From: Bacteroidales bacterium
GTDB taxonomy: Bacteria > Bacteroidota > Bacteroidia > Bacteroidales > UBA932
DNA length: 64,000 bases
Direction of reading: 5' to 3'
Assembly (NCBI GenBank): GCA_016282145.1
Contig: JAEEJZ010000021.1
Span: 1 to 64,000 of the forward strand
Part shown: positions 1 to 8,585 of the stretch, piece by piece
Layout of the letters: each line of letters starts with the position of its first letter
Position numbering within the stretch: position 1 is the stretch's first letter
The notes under the pieces: generated by a model
Seen by the model: only the letters and a program-made list of their open reading frames with translations
What the model was told of the DNA's origin: nothing
Database searches by the model: none
Position numbers and translations under genes: made by a program

Positions 1-510
1 CTTCTCATCTACAATAGACGGCCTCAGCGATATGTCAACCCTGTCCTGGATGATTCCCCTGGGTCTGTATAGACTGTCACGTCTTCGTTTACGTCGCCCG
101 TGATACCTGAGGTTGCGAGCCATCTCGTCGTTGCCCCGGCGCTTCTCCTGCCAGATCCACCGGTAGATCGTCACCGCACATACCATCTCTTCCCCCTTTA
201 ACCGGAACCGACCGCAGATCTGCTCCGGACTGTACTGGCCATACACGATGAACCTCCTCACGGTCCGCTTCATCTCGTCGGTGAACTTCAGGTAGTGGCG
301 CCTGGTCTTCATCCTCCTTTCGTACTTCTTTTAAGCCAGTTGCCATCGGTACCGATGGTAGCAACGCCTATTGCAGTTCCTGCGAATCTCACGGCTCACT
401 GTACCCGTACTGACACCTATCACTTCACCTATCTCCCTTAAACTCATAGGTGTCTGCAGCAACACCTCTATCGTATATCGCTGCTCCTTTGTCAAATGCT
501 TGTATCCCAT
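1..510 (-). pseudogene. IS30-family transposase, partial, with an in-frame TAA at codon 60 (331-333)
   Basis: ATG at 508-510; the frame reads ...RRCYHRYRWQLA*KKYERRMKTRRHYLKFTDEMKRTVRRFIVYGQYSPEQICGRF... with homology continuing past the stop. Confidence 0.7.
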
Positions 511-590
511 CCTCGGTCGCTTTTTCTGGTTATGACAGTAAAGTTATCCTGTCATGCTTCAAAGCGTTGCACTTCAGAGTAGAATCCAGC
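1..590 (-). mobile_element. IS30-family insertion element, cut by the window edge; right end approximate
   Basis: Minus-strand reading gives an IS30-type HTH (MGYKHLTKEQRYTIEVLLQTPMSLREIGEVIGVSTGTVSREIRRNC) followed by typical IS30 transposase sequence; an AT-rich end with GTTGCACTTCAGAGTAGAATCC lies near 565-590. Confidence 0.75.
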
Positions 591-633
591 AGGAAATTTT
601 CAACCCAATAGCGAATTATTGAATTTAGTTTTA

Positions 634-641
634 TATATTTG
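634..641 (+). promoter_or_regulatory. Putative Bacteroidetes -7 box (TATATTTG) for the island operon
   Basis: TAnnTTTG match 16 nt before the ATG at 658. Confidence 0.5.
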
Positions 642-657
642 CAGAAAAAATGCAAAT

Positions 658-1386
658 ATGAAAAGCCAAAGCATGGTAATAATGGATTCTTATCAATTAA
701 AAGCAGGATTGACGCCGGCGGTAGTCAGCATGCTTCCATTATTCCCGATCCTCTTTTACTGTGTCCCGGACATAAACATTATAACTGATTTCGCTTTTTC
801 AATAATCATTATTTCTGCACTACTATATATATTAGCCTCAGTTTGCAGAACGTTGGGACGCGACAAAGAAAAGAAAATGTTCAAGTCCTGGGGTGGAAAA
901 CCGACAAGTGTGCTACTCAGACAAACAAATTCGATTATTGACGGCCATACGAAGGCCCGCTATTATTCAATGATTCAGATTCTTCTACCTGATCTTCATT
1001 TACCCACGAAATCAGATGAAGAAGCAGATTTGGAAAAAAGTGATGAAATCTATGACAGTGTGTCCAAATATCTTCGTGCTAACACCCGAGGCGCGGAGCA
1101 CCAGCTTCTCAATTATGAAAACGAAGAATATGGAATGTGGCGAAACATCTATGGATTGAAGTGTATTTCAATCTGGGTTGCAGCAATAGCTATTCCCATA
1201 TATGTTACTCTTATGCTTTTGGGGGTGATGTCACATCCTTTCTCCTGTTTCGGACTAGCTTTGTCCTTATGTGAAATCGCCTTTCAAAGTTTTGTAGTAA
1301 GAGAAAGTCTTATAAAGGTACACGCATTCAGATATGCCGAAAGATTGCTTGAAACATTGGACGCAAATAACAATAAACAATTATGA
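658..1386 (+). CDS. Predicted 4-TM membrane protein, first gene of the candidate defence operon
   Basis: ORF 619-1386; start moved to 658 because the -7 box is at 634-641. Two hydrophobic pairs near the N- and C-termini. ATGA overlap with the next gene. Confidence 0.65.
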   Translation: MKSQSMVIMDSYQLKAGLTPAVVSMLPLFPILFYCVPDINIITDFAFSIIIISALLYILASVCRTLGRDKEKKMFKSWGGKPTSVLLRQTNSIIDGHTKARYYSMIQILLPDLHLPTKSDEEADLEKSDEIYDSVSKYLRANTRGAEHQLLNYENEEYGMWRNIYGLKCISIWVAAIAIPIYVTLMLLGVMSHPFSCFGLALSLCEIAFQSFVVRESLIKVHAFRYAERLLETLDANNNKQL

Positions 1387-2672
1387 TACAGTACATTAAG
1401 ATAAAAAACTTCTTATCATTCAAAGACGAAGTTGTATTTAATTTCGAAGCCACAAAAGATAAAAAATACGAAGACTATCAGGTTGTAGAAATCGCGCCAG
1501 GAGTTAGAATTCTACGCATCGCCGTTGTGTATGGAGCAAATGCATCTGGGAAGACAAATCTTGTGTCTGCGATTGAATTCCTGAGGAATTTCTGGTTTCA
1601 ATATCTCGAAAACAAAGACCAACCTACTGGTGCTATCCCGTTCCTTCTGGCAAGTGAGACGCCAAATCAGCCATCTGAGTTTTCGATAGGATTCTACATC
1701 AGCCAGAAAAAATATATCTACAATCTCACCGTTAGCAATAATGTCGTATTGAATGAGAAATTGCTGATATATCCATCACAGCAGCCTGCCACCATTTATG
1801 AACGAGTTACCGTGGACGGTATATCACAAATCACATTTAATCCCAAGAGAGTTAAACTAGGACAGGCAGCGAAGGAGCAAATTTCGCTATATTGCCTCCA
1901 GAATGTCTCTGTTTTTGCTGCATACAACAAAGTAAATGTTGGGGCTGAAGAAATGGACACTGTTATGAACTGGGCTAAAGCTCATTTTACCTTCCAACAT
2001 CGAATGGGACTAGAAGACAATGTCGCATATACCGAAAGCATAATATCTCGAGACGAGAGCAAAAAGGGGGCAATTCTCAATTTCTTGCAAAGGGCTGATT
2101 ATAACATAACAGGAATAGACATCCAGCAAATTGAGAGAACAGTTCCAGATGAACTGATCCCATTGCTCATAAAAAGTTCTGAAGGAGTTCCTGTGTCAGA
2201 GATTGAACGTCTCAAAAGAGACAAGACAATCACTATGAACAAAGTTGATTTTGAGCATTGTATCACAAACGAGAACGGTGAGAAAGAATACTACAAACTG
2301 CCCAAAAATCTTCAGTCTGATGGAACAATAAGAACTTTTGGACTATCCGGAGTTATCGATCATGCGGTAGAAAGCAATTCCTTTATAACAATAGATGAGA
2401 TTGAGGATTCACTTCACCCTGCCCTTATTGAATTCATTGTGGAAGATTTCCTTAAGCACAAAGGCGAATCCCAGATGCTTGTCACTACACATTATGATGG
2501 ATTACTAGAAGCCGATGATTTGCTTCGCAACGATAGCATTTGGTTCACGAGCAAAAAGGAAAATGGTGCTACGGAGCTTTATTCTCTCGTTGATTTCAAA
2601 GGAATCAATCGTATCACATCCTTACAGAAGGCCTATCGTTTCGGGCAATTTGGTGCAATTCCTAATATATAG
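1383..2672 (+). CDS. AAA15/RloA-like (AbiLi-like) AAA family ATPase
   Basis: Walker A GANASGKTN, Walker B FITIDEIED, C-terminal TTHYDGLLE; typical N-terminus IKNFLSFKDEVVFNFEA. Confidence 0.85.
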   Translation: MIQYIKIKNFLSFKDEVVFNFEATKDKKYEDYQVVEIAPGVRILRIAVVYGANASGKTNLVSAIEFLRNFWFQYLENKDQPTGAIPFLLASETPNQPSEFSIGFYISQKKYIYNLTVSNNVVLNEKLLIYPSQQPATIYERVTVDGISQITFNPKRVKLGQAAKEQISLYCLQNVSVFAAYNKVNVGAEEMDTVMNWAKAHFTFQHRMGLEDNVAYTESIISRDESKKGAILNFLQRADYNITGIDIQQIERTVPDELIPLLIKSSEGVPVSEIERLKRDKTITMNKVDFEHCITNENGEKEYYKLPKNLQSDGTIRTFGLSGVIDHAVESNSFITIDEIEDSLHPALIEFIVEDFLKHKGESQMLVTTHYDGLLEADDLLRNDSIWFTSKKENGATELYSLVDFKGINRITSLQKAYRFGQFGAIPNI

Positions 2673-2675
2673 TCT

Positions 2676-3272
2676 ATGCCGAAACGTCAAATTCAAACAA
2701 GAAATCTGACCGGCAGTATATATATTGTCGGAGAAGGTATTACTGAGCAGTTCTATTTCACGCATCTGCGTCAGATAATGGGATATCGATGTACTATACG
2801 ACCAAGGTTCTTCGGGAACACAAGCATCAAAGAAATCCAGAAAAAAGTTGAAGAGTTGCTGTCGAATAGAGTATATGTAATTTGCGTGTTTGATGCCGAT
2901 GTCTCTGTTAGAGATGATGCTGAAAAGAAAAGACTTGCTGCCTTCATTAAGAAGCACAAAGACAAGAAAAACGTCTTGATTTGCAGCAGTTTACCATCCA
3001 TTGAATACTGGTTCCTTCTTCATTTTGAGAACAACCATTCTTATTTCAGGGATTCGAAATCAGCAGAAGATGCATTGAGAAAGCATCTTACCTCTTACAA
3101 GAAAAGCACTGAATATTTAGAGAAGGAAAAATGGGTACAAGAACTCTGCGCCGATAATAGGATAAGCTTCGCAACTGCTAACGCAAAAGTGTGCGACAAA
3201 GAAACGCATTCATATACAAATGTTTATAGAGCAATTGAAATCTTGGAAGATAAAAACAGTAAAAAAGTATGA
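2676..3272 (+). CDS. RloB-like (AbiLii-like) protein
   Basis: GEGITEQFYF, VFDADVSVRDD, SSLPSIEYWFLLHFE match the RloB family pattern; directly follows the RloA-like gene. Confidence 0.8.
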   Translation: MPKRQIQTRNLTGSIYIVGEGITEQFYFTHLRQIMGYRCTIRPRFFGNTSIKEIQKKVEELLSNRVYVICVFDADVSVRDDAEKKRLAAFIKKHKDKKNVLICSSLPSIEYWFLLHFENNHSYFRDSKSAEDALRKHLTSYKKSTEYLEKEKWVQELCADNRISFATANAKVCDKETHSYTNVYRAIEILEDKNSKKV

Positions 3273-4414
3273 GCCATAAGATAAAGTTTTACCCTGTAGG
3301 AAATGGGGACAATGTTTTGCTGAAACTCACTGATGGGTTCACTGCAATGTTTGATTGCCAGATACGCAAACCAGAGAAAAAAGATGATGGCACTGAAGTG
3401 TACGATGTGAAAAAGGACCTTATGGAAGAACTTCAAACAGTCAACGGTAAACCATTTGTTGACTTGTTTGTCAACTCTCATCCCCACGAGGACCACTGCC
3501 TTGGATATGATGCCAATTTTTATCACGGAGATCCTGATGACTATGGTGACACCAACAAGGAAAATGAAGAAATCATAATCGGCGAGCTTTGGGTGACTCA
3601 AAAGGTTTTCCAACTTAATCTGTGTGATGATGCCAATGCCATCAGGAATGAAGCGAACCGCCGTCTCAGATTATTTCGATCCGGCGATGCGAAAGCCGAC
3701 AAACTCGGCAACAGAATTCATATCATCGGGTACAATGACGAGGACAAGATTGAGGAAGGTATCCACTATATCCCAGGCTCAACCATCTATAAGATAAACG
3801 GCAAATACTTATCTGGATTGAATATTTTCATCCATGCACCATTAAAGAGCGACATTCAAACAAGTTGGGCGGATAAAGATGAAAACATTGCCAGCATTGT
3901 TATGCAGTTGAATATAAATTCAGAACAACGCGTTTCGAGAGTATTTATTTGTGGAGATGCCGACCATTATGTGTTTGAGCATATAATGGATATCTCTGAA
4001 GCAAAATCCAACGAGGATGCCCTCAAATGGGATATTTTGCTTGCTCCCCATCATTGTTCCTGGTCTTTCTTCAACGACACGCCCCAAAAAGATCATCCTG
4101 ATGTCGTCGACTCCGCGTCAAAATTTTTGGGATATGCAAATGAAGGAGCTCACATCGTATCATCATCGAACAAGATAGAAGATAATGACAACAACCCTCC
4201 TCATTTCCAAGCCCGCAAGCAATACATCAAAACGGTAACTGCTGAAAGGTTCAAGAATACAGCCATCAATGGTGGGGAGAAAAAGCCTCAGCCTATAGTC
4301 TATGAATTTGACTCAGACGGAATTACATTTAAACGTGCTCTTTCATATACGGGTACGACAACGATACTGGGCAGTTCCACTCCGCGTGCAGGTTTATGGA
4401 TGAAATCAAAATAG
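3269..4414 (+). CDS. Metallo-beta-lactamase-fold hydrolase (ComEC-type MBL domain)
   Basis: HPHEDH, GDADH and APHHCS motifs; ATGA overlap with the upstream gene. Confidence 0.85.
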   Translation: MSHKIKFYPVGNGDNVLLKLTDGFTAMFDCQIRKPEKKDDGTEVYDVKKDLMEELQTVNGKPFVDLFVNSHPHEDHCLGYDANFYHGDPDDYGDTNKENEEIIIGELWVTQKVFQLNLCDDANAIRNEANRRLRLFRSGDAKADKLGNRIHIIGYNDEDKIEEGIHYIPGSTIYKINGKYLSGLNIFIHAPLKSDIQTSWADKDENIASIVMQLNINSEQRVSRVFICGDADHYVFEHIMDISEAKSNEDALKWDILLAPHHCSWSFFNDTPQKDHPDVVDSASKFLGYANEGAHIVSSSNKIEDNDNNPPHFQARKQYIKTVTAERFKNTAINGGEKKPQPIVYEFDSDGITFKRALSYTGTTTILGSSTPRAGLWMKSK

Positions 4415-6615
4415 ATTTTGCGACTTACGAAGATATAGCTATCTCTGATTTACGCTTTCCACGTGCAAAGGAATTTGTACGTGCAGCTAGTTATGATTCT
4501 GAGATTTACAATGTCACAGGAGCAAAGCGTCACGGAAAAACCGAATACCTATTTCTTACTATTGCTGTTGACAAGCCTCAATACCCAGTAATAGATATTA
4601 GAGAATACGAAGATATTGCCATTGTTTTCGACGAAATAGAAACCGACTTTCCCATAGTGCATGCTTTGCGGCCTGACTTTCCGCAAGGAATTCCACATAC
4701 GAATATCAGGATGCACCCTGTATGGTTGTGCATTACAGAAGATTCGTTTGATGAAGTCAAGCACAGATTTACAGCGTCCCAGTTCCTTTACCAAATTAGA
4801 GAGTGGTTTAACCTTACAGCCAAAGGGAAGCTCCACAAAGATGACCAAGAATTAGAGCCGTTCTTATCAACATCAAAGTCAGTTGTTGTAAGCAAAGAGA
4901 GTCTTCAGGAAGAGATTACAAGCTTCGGCCTCAAGCCATACAATGATTATTCCGGCAAGCATTTATTCAAACTTGTTTCAGATAAAGAAGCAAAAACCAA
5001 ATATGTTTCTCTTCGGATAATTGCTGATCCTGTTGTCCATGGTGATATCAATTGGGATTTTTCTTCTTTATTAAATCTGGATAGCAGCCTCAAATATAAT
5101 AATGGCTGCACTATATTTTCCTTGCTATCAAACATCCTTTGCAATCAGGATATCGCTTCCGATGGAGATTCATACTCGGATGTCACAATTCTGTTTCTGT
5201 GTGATATCCCTCTGAAACGTTCAAATGCATCGATACCAGAGAAGGTTGACACTTTCTTTGTCAACACCGTTGAAACACTTAGAGACCTGGCTGTGAAGTC
5301 AGGATTATGGACCAAAGGCAATTCCGGTTACATCATTAACCCTATTACCCCGGCTATCAAAAAATATATTCTTGAACGTCCTATCCAACTGTTGTCGTGT
5401 ATGGAAGACTTTAGCCATTCATTTGCCGCAGAATGTAATGGAGCAACAGAGGACACTTGCTTACACACTATTATCGGAGCAGGTGCTCTTGGCTCGCAAG
5501 TATTGAATCTCTTATGTCGGACCGGTTTTGGGAAATGGATTGTCATTGACAATGATACATTATACCCACACAACTTGGCAAGGCACGAGCTCAACCGTGC
5601 CTGTATTGGATTCAATAAGGCTTTGGGCGTAGCCGTCGATATGAATAATCTTTTGGGAGACAACTCATTGTGTAAACCTATTTGTAAAAAAATATCGGAA
5701 GAAACAGTGTCGGATTCTGAAATCCTTGAAGCTTTCGCAAATTCAAAGGCAATTATCGACATTTCCACTTCCATAGCTGTAGAACGCATTCTCGCATCAG
5801 ACGTTGACAAGAAAATCAAGACAAGAAGAATCTCCGCTTTCCTGAACCCGTCAGGCAAAAGTCTAATAATCCTTGCAGAAGACACAGCAAGAGTCCACAA
5901 ACTTGATTTGCTTGAGATGGAATATTACAGAATGATTAATGAAACTCCTGAACTTCACGACCATCTTTTCCTCAAGAAAGACTCTAAAATAAGATACAGG
6001 AGGAATAGTTGCCGGGAGTTATCCGTAAAAATCAATAATGCGGACGTGGCTCAGTGTGCCGCCATTGCTGCCAAGGTGCTTCCTTCAATAATTCATTCTC
6101 AAGAGGCAAGCATCTCCTTATGGCAAATTGATGATGAATCGTGTACAACCAAGTTTTATCACAAAGCCCCAAGTTCTTGGACACGTTTCTCAACTAATGG
6201 ATATTCAGTTTATATCTGCGATAGGTTGATTAATGAGATTCAGGCCGAACGGAGTAAATACTTACCAAATGAAACTGGAGGGGTACTGATAGGATCTATT
6301 GATATCCCTAGAAAGACAATATACATATTTGATAGCATATATGCCGAGAATAGTGTAAACGAGCGAGAGTATTTCATACGAGGTGATAAGACTGTTTTAA
6401 AGCAGTATGAAGAATATCGTGAAGTGACTGATGGGCAAATATGCTATGTCGGAGAATGGCACTCACATCCGGATAGATGTCCTACAAAGCCAAGTTCATT
6501 AGATATGAAACTTCTTGTACATCTTACTGAACATATGGCACCAGATGGCCTTCCTGTCGTGATGATTATTGCAGGAAAAAGGAGACTGACTGTAATTTGC
6601 GGAATTGAACAATAG
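4396..6615 (+). CDS. E2-like + E1/ThiF-like + JAB/JAMM triple-domain protein
   Basis: E2-like HPVWLC (Cys112) with ...WFNLTAKGKLHKDDQELEPF; E1 Rossmann IIGAGALGSQVLN with VIDNDTLYPHNLARHEL and SCREL (Cys539); JAMM GGVLIG...GEWHSHPD...SSLD. Confidence 0.85.
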   Translation: MDEIKIDFATYEDIAISDLRFPRAKEFVRAASYDSEIYNVTGAKRHGKTEYLFLTIAVDKPQYPVIDIREYEDIAIVFDEIETDFPIVHALRPDFPQGIPHTNIRMHPVWLCITEDSFDEVKHRFTASQFLYQIREWFNLTAKGKLHKDDQELEPFLSTSKSVVVSKESLQEEITSFGLKPYNDYSGKHLFKLVSDKEAKTKYVSLRIIADPVVHGDINWDFSSLLNLDSSLKYNNGCTIFSLLSNILCNQDIASDGDSYSDVTILFLCDIPLKRSNASIPEKVDTFFVNTVETLRDLAVKSGLWTKGNSGYIINPITPAIKKYILERPIQLLSCMEDFSHSFAAECNGATEDTCLHTIIGAGALGSQVLNLLCRTGFGKWIVIDNDTLYPHNLARHELNRACIGFNKALGVAVDMNNLLGDNSLCKPICKKISEETVSDSEILEAFANSKAIIDISTSIAVERILASDVDKKIKTRRISAFLNPSGKSLIILAEDTARVHKLDLLEMEYYRMINETPELHDHLFLKKDSKIRYRRNSCRELSVKINNADVAQCAAIAAKVLPSIIHSQEASISLWQIDDESCTTKFYHKAPSSWTRFSTNGYSVYICDRLINEIQAERSKYLPNETGGVLIGSIDIPRKTIYIFDSIYAENSVNEREYFIRGDKTVLKQYEEYREVTDGQICYVGEWHSHPDRCPTKPSSLDMKLLVHLTEHMAPDGLPVVMIIAGKRRLTVICGIEQ

Positions 6616-6906
6616 TAGTTCAAGGGAACAACCAATAAAAGCCCAAGATTGGGATAAACTAGGTAAATGTTATATCAGCCTTGCTGCTTATGTTCTTCGG
6701 GTGTACAGGAAAAAATATTTCTAGTTCAGACTACTTGGTTGCAGCAGGAAGTCGAGCAGAGTGATATTTTGGATGCTGTTGTCATCATCCAAGATGAGGC
6801 CGGAGGGTTAAAGATATTGACGAACGATGGACCTAGATGGCAGCATTACCGTAAACATGGTTTTATTTGTTTATCCAGGACAACAACATATCTGATTCTT
6901 GTATAA
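6605..6906 (+). other. Possible small frameshifted or decaying ORF after the E2-E1-JAB gene
   Basis: Frame from TTG 6605 (LNNSSSREQPIKAQDWDKLGKCYISLAAYVLRVYRKKYF*) stops at 6722-6724; a -1 shift at the A6 run 6710-6715 continues as KIFLVQTTWLQQEVEQSDILDAVVIIQDEAGGLKILTNDGP... Confidence 0.3.
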
Positions 6907-7106
6907 AAATATCAAGCAACAAGCCCTTCTTCTCCCTGTTTGTGTCGTGGAGCTTCCACACCCTCTTGCCCAAAGGGATGACAACTACCGACTGTCGTCG
7001 ATCAACGTGTTACAATTCTTTCAAATAGATATAATGCTGTCGGCAGTGATATGGTCGGGGAAGTCAGCCCAAGGTGGCTAAGCCGAGGTCTGCATACTTG
7101 TTTTCA

Positions 7107-7258
7107 GTGTCGGTACCCTATCGTTTTTTCTTGAGGGTAGCGACAATTTTGGCGGTTTTTGAGGGTACCCTATCCAAATTTTGTGAGGGTACCGACACTC
7201 GGGAGCAAATCGACACAAGGAAGAAGTGGACTACCTCAACGCGCTCGGGAGCAAATCG
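7107..7258. repeat. Compound repeat at the island edge: 13-bp inverted repeats plus direct repeats
   Basis: GTGTCGGTACCCT (7107-7119) is inverted at 7186-7198; GGTACCCTATC at 7112 and 7164; CTCGGGAGCAAATCG at 7198-7212 and 7244-7258. Confidence 0.75.
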
Positions 7259-7333
7259 GAGGTCCCGGGGCCGCAGCCGGATAGCATTTTTCAAAACTAT
7301 TGATTACTTTTGGCAAGCGGAACAGGACATCTG

Positions 7334-7732
7334 ATGAAAAGCATAGAAGTCGTAGCGGCCATCCTACGCAAGGGAGACCGGATTTTTGCTACCCAGCGGG
7401 GATACGGGGATTTCAAAGACTATTGGGAATTCCCCGGCGGCAAGATGGAGGCCGGGGAAACGCCGGAACAGGCGCTCGTCCGAGAAATCCGCGAGGAACT
7501 GGATGCGGAGATCCGTATCGACAAAATCCTCTCCACTATCGAATGGGATTATTCCAATTTCCACCTCACGATGCACTGCTACGTCTGCAGCCTCGTTTCA
7601 AATGAACTGCACCTGAACGAGCACGAGGCGGCCAGGTGGCTAAACAAAGAAGAAATCCACTCCGTCAACTGGCTCCCGGCGGACGACCAGATCCTCCCCC
7701 TCATCGTGAAGGAACTGGCACAAGTATCTTAA
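7334..7732 (+). CDS. NUDIX/MutT-like nucleoside triphosphate pyrophosphohydrolase
   Basis: Nudix box GGKMEAGETPEQALVREIREEL; start MKSIEVVAAIL. Confidence 0.9.
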   Translation: MKSIEVVAAILRKGDRIFATQRGYGDFKDYWEFPGGKMEAGETPEQALVREIREELDAEIRIDKILSTIEWDYSNFHLTMHCYVCSLVSNELHLNEHEAARWLNKEEIHSVNWLPADDQILPLIVKELAQVS

Positions 7733-7761
7733 TTTCAATTTGCAAAAACGGCTTTAAATCG

Positions 7762-7769
7762 TACCTTTG
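7762..7769 (+). promoter_or_regulatory. Putative -7 box TACCTTTG with TTTG at 7739-7742
   Basis: 19-bp spacer between TTTG and TACCTTTG; ATG at 7775. Confidence 0.6.
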
Positions 7770-7774
7770 CGCCA

Positions 7775-8422
7775 ATGAAAAGACTTTGCATCGCCGCATC
7801 TCTCCTGCTGGCCCTGGTGTGCGGATCCGCCCGCGCCCAATCCACGACAAATGATTTCGGAACCTGGACCAGCGTACAGTTGGTCAAGTCCTTCGGCGCC
7901 CCTTATCTGATGGCGCGTTTCGAACACCGTTCCTATCACAATGTAACCGGCACGGAATGCTGGTTTGCAATGGCCGGCGGTGGCTACAATTTCACGAAAT
8001 GGCTCAAGGGCGACCTCAGTTATGAGTACTGGCAAATCCCGTCGGCGGGAAAGGTCAGCCAGCACAAGGGCGTCCTCTGTTTTACCGAAACGCTTTCCCG
8101 GGAAAACCTGTCCTTTGCGCTGAGGGAGAAGTACGAATTTGCCTGGTGTCCGGAGGCTAACAGCATCAGCAACACCCTGCGCGTCCGGCTCCGCGGGCAA
8201 TACAAGATTCCCGAAAGCGTTTTTACGCCCTATCTGATGTACGAAATCTTCAGCAGTTTCGACGGCAAGGGCTGGGTGCGTTCCCTGCACTATGCCGGCA
8301 CGGACATCTCACTGGGAAAAGGAAATTTCCTTGATATCTTCTATATGTACCACCTCTATGGCACCGACGGGCCCAATGGCTCGTGCCATCTCCTGGGTGT
8401 AGGCTACACTTTCGTTTTCTAG
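7775..8422 (+). CDS. DUF2490-like secreted/outer membrane protein
   Basis: Signal peptide; beta-strand-rich sequence ending in aromatic residues (GVGYTFVF). Confidence 0.6.
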   Translation: MKRLCIAASLLLALVCGSARAQSTTNDFGTWTSVQLVKSFGAPYLMARFEHRSYHNVTGTECWFAMAGGGYNFTKWLKGDLSYEYWQIPSAGKVSQHKGVLCFTETLSRENLSFALREKYEFAWCPEANSISNTLRVRLRGQYKIPESVFTPYLMYEIFSSFDGKGWVRSLHYAGTDISLGKGNFLDIFYMYHLYGTDGPNGSCHLLGVGYTFVF

Positions 8423-8585
8423 AAGCTGTTTAGATTTTGTTAACGAAAAGATTTATGAGGAATTTTTGAGCTATTTTCCCTGGCTGATGAAGGAGTGTAG
8501 CCGCAGCTACATGACTGAAGAAGACGGGAAAAAGAGCCAAAAAGAACCATAAAGATTGAAGTTGATAAAATTTAAACAGCTTCTT
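8420..8585. repeat. MITE-like long imperfect palindrome with ~24-bp terminal inverted repeats
   Basis: TAGAAGCTGTTTAGATTTTGTTAAC at the left; reverse complement of the right end reads TAAGAAGCTGTTTAAATTTTATCAAC; central TGTAGC-CGCA-GCTACA stem and TTTTTGAGCT/AGCCAAAAA arms. Confidence 0.8.

Noticed and set aside
89-364. 91-aa minus-strand ORF in the ORF track at the left edge
   Set aside because: Off-frame relative to the IS30 transposase, whose homology lies in the frame starting at 510.
6899-7334. Short plus-strand ORFs (60 and 86 aa) between the island and mutT
   Set aside because: Low-complexity and repeat-derived, no family resemblance.
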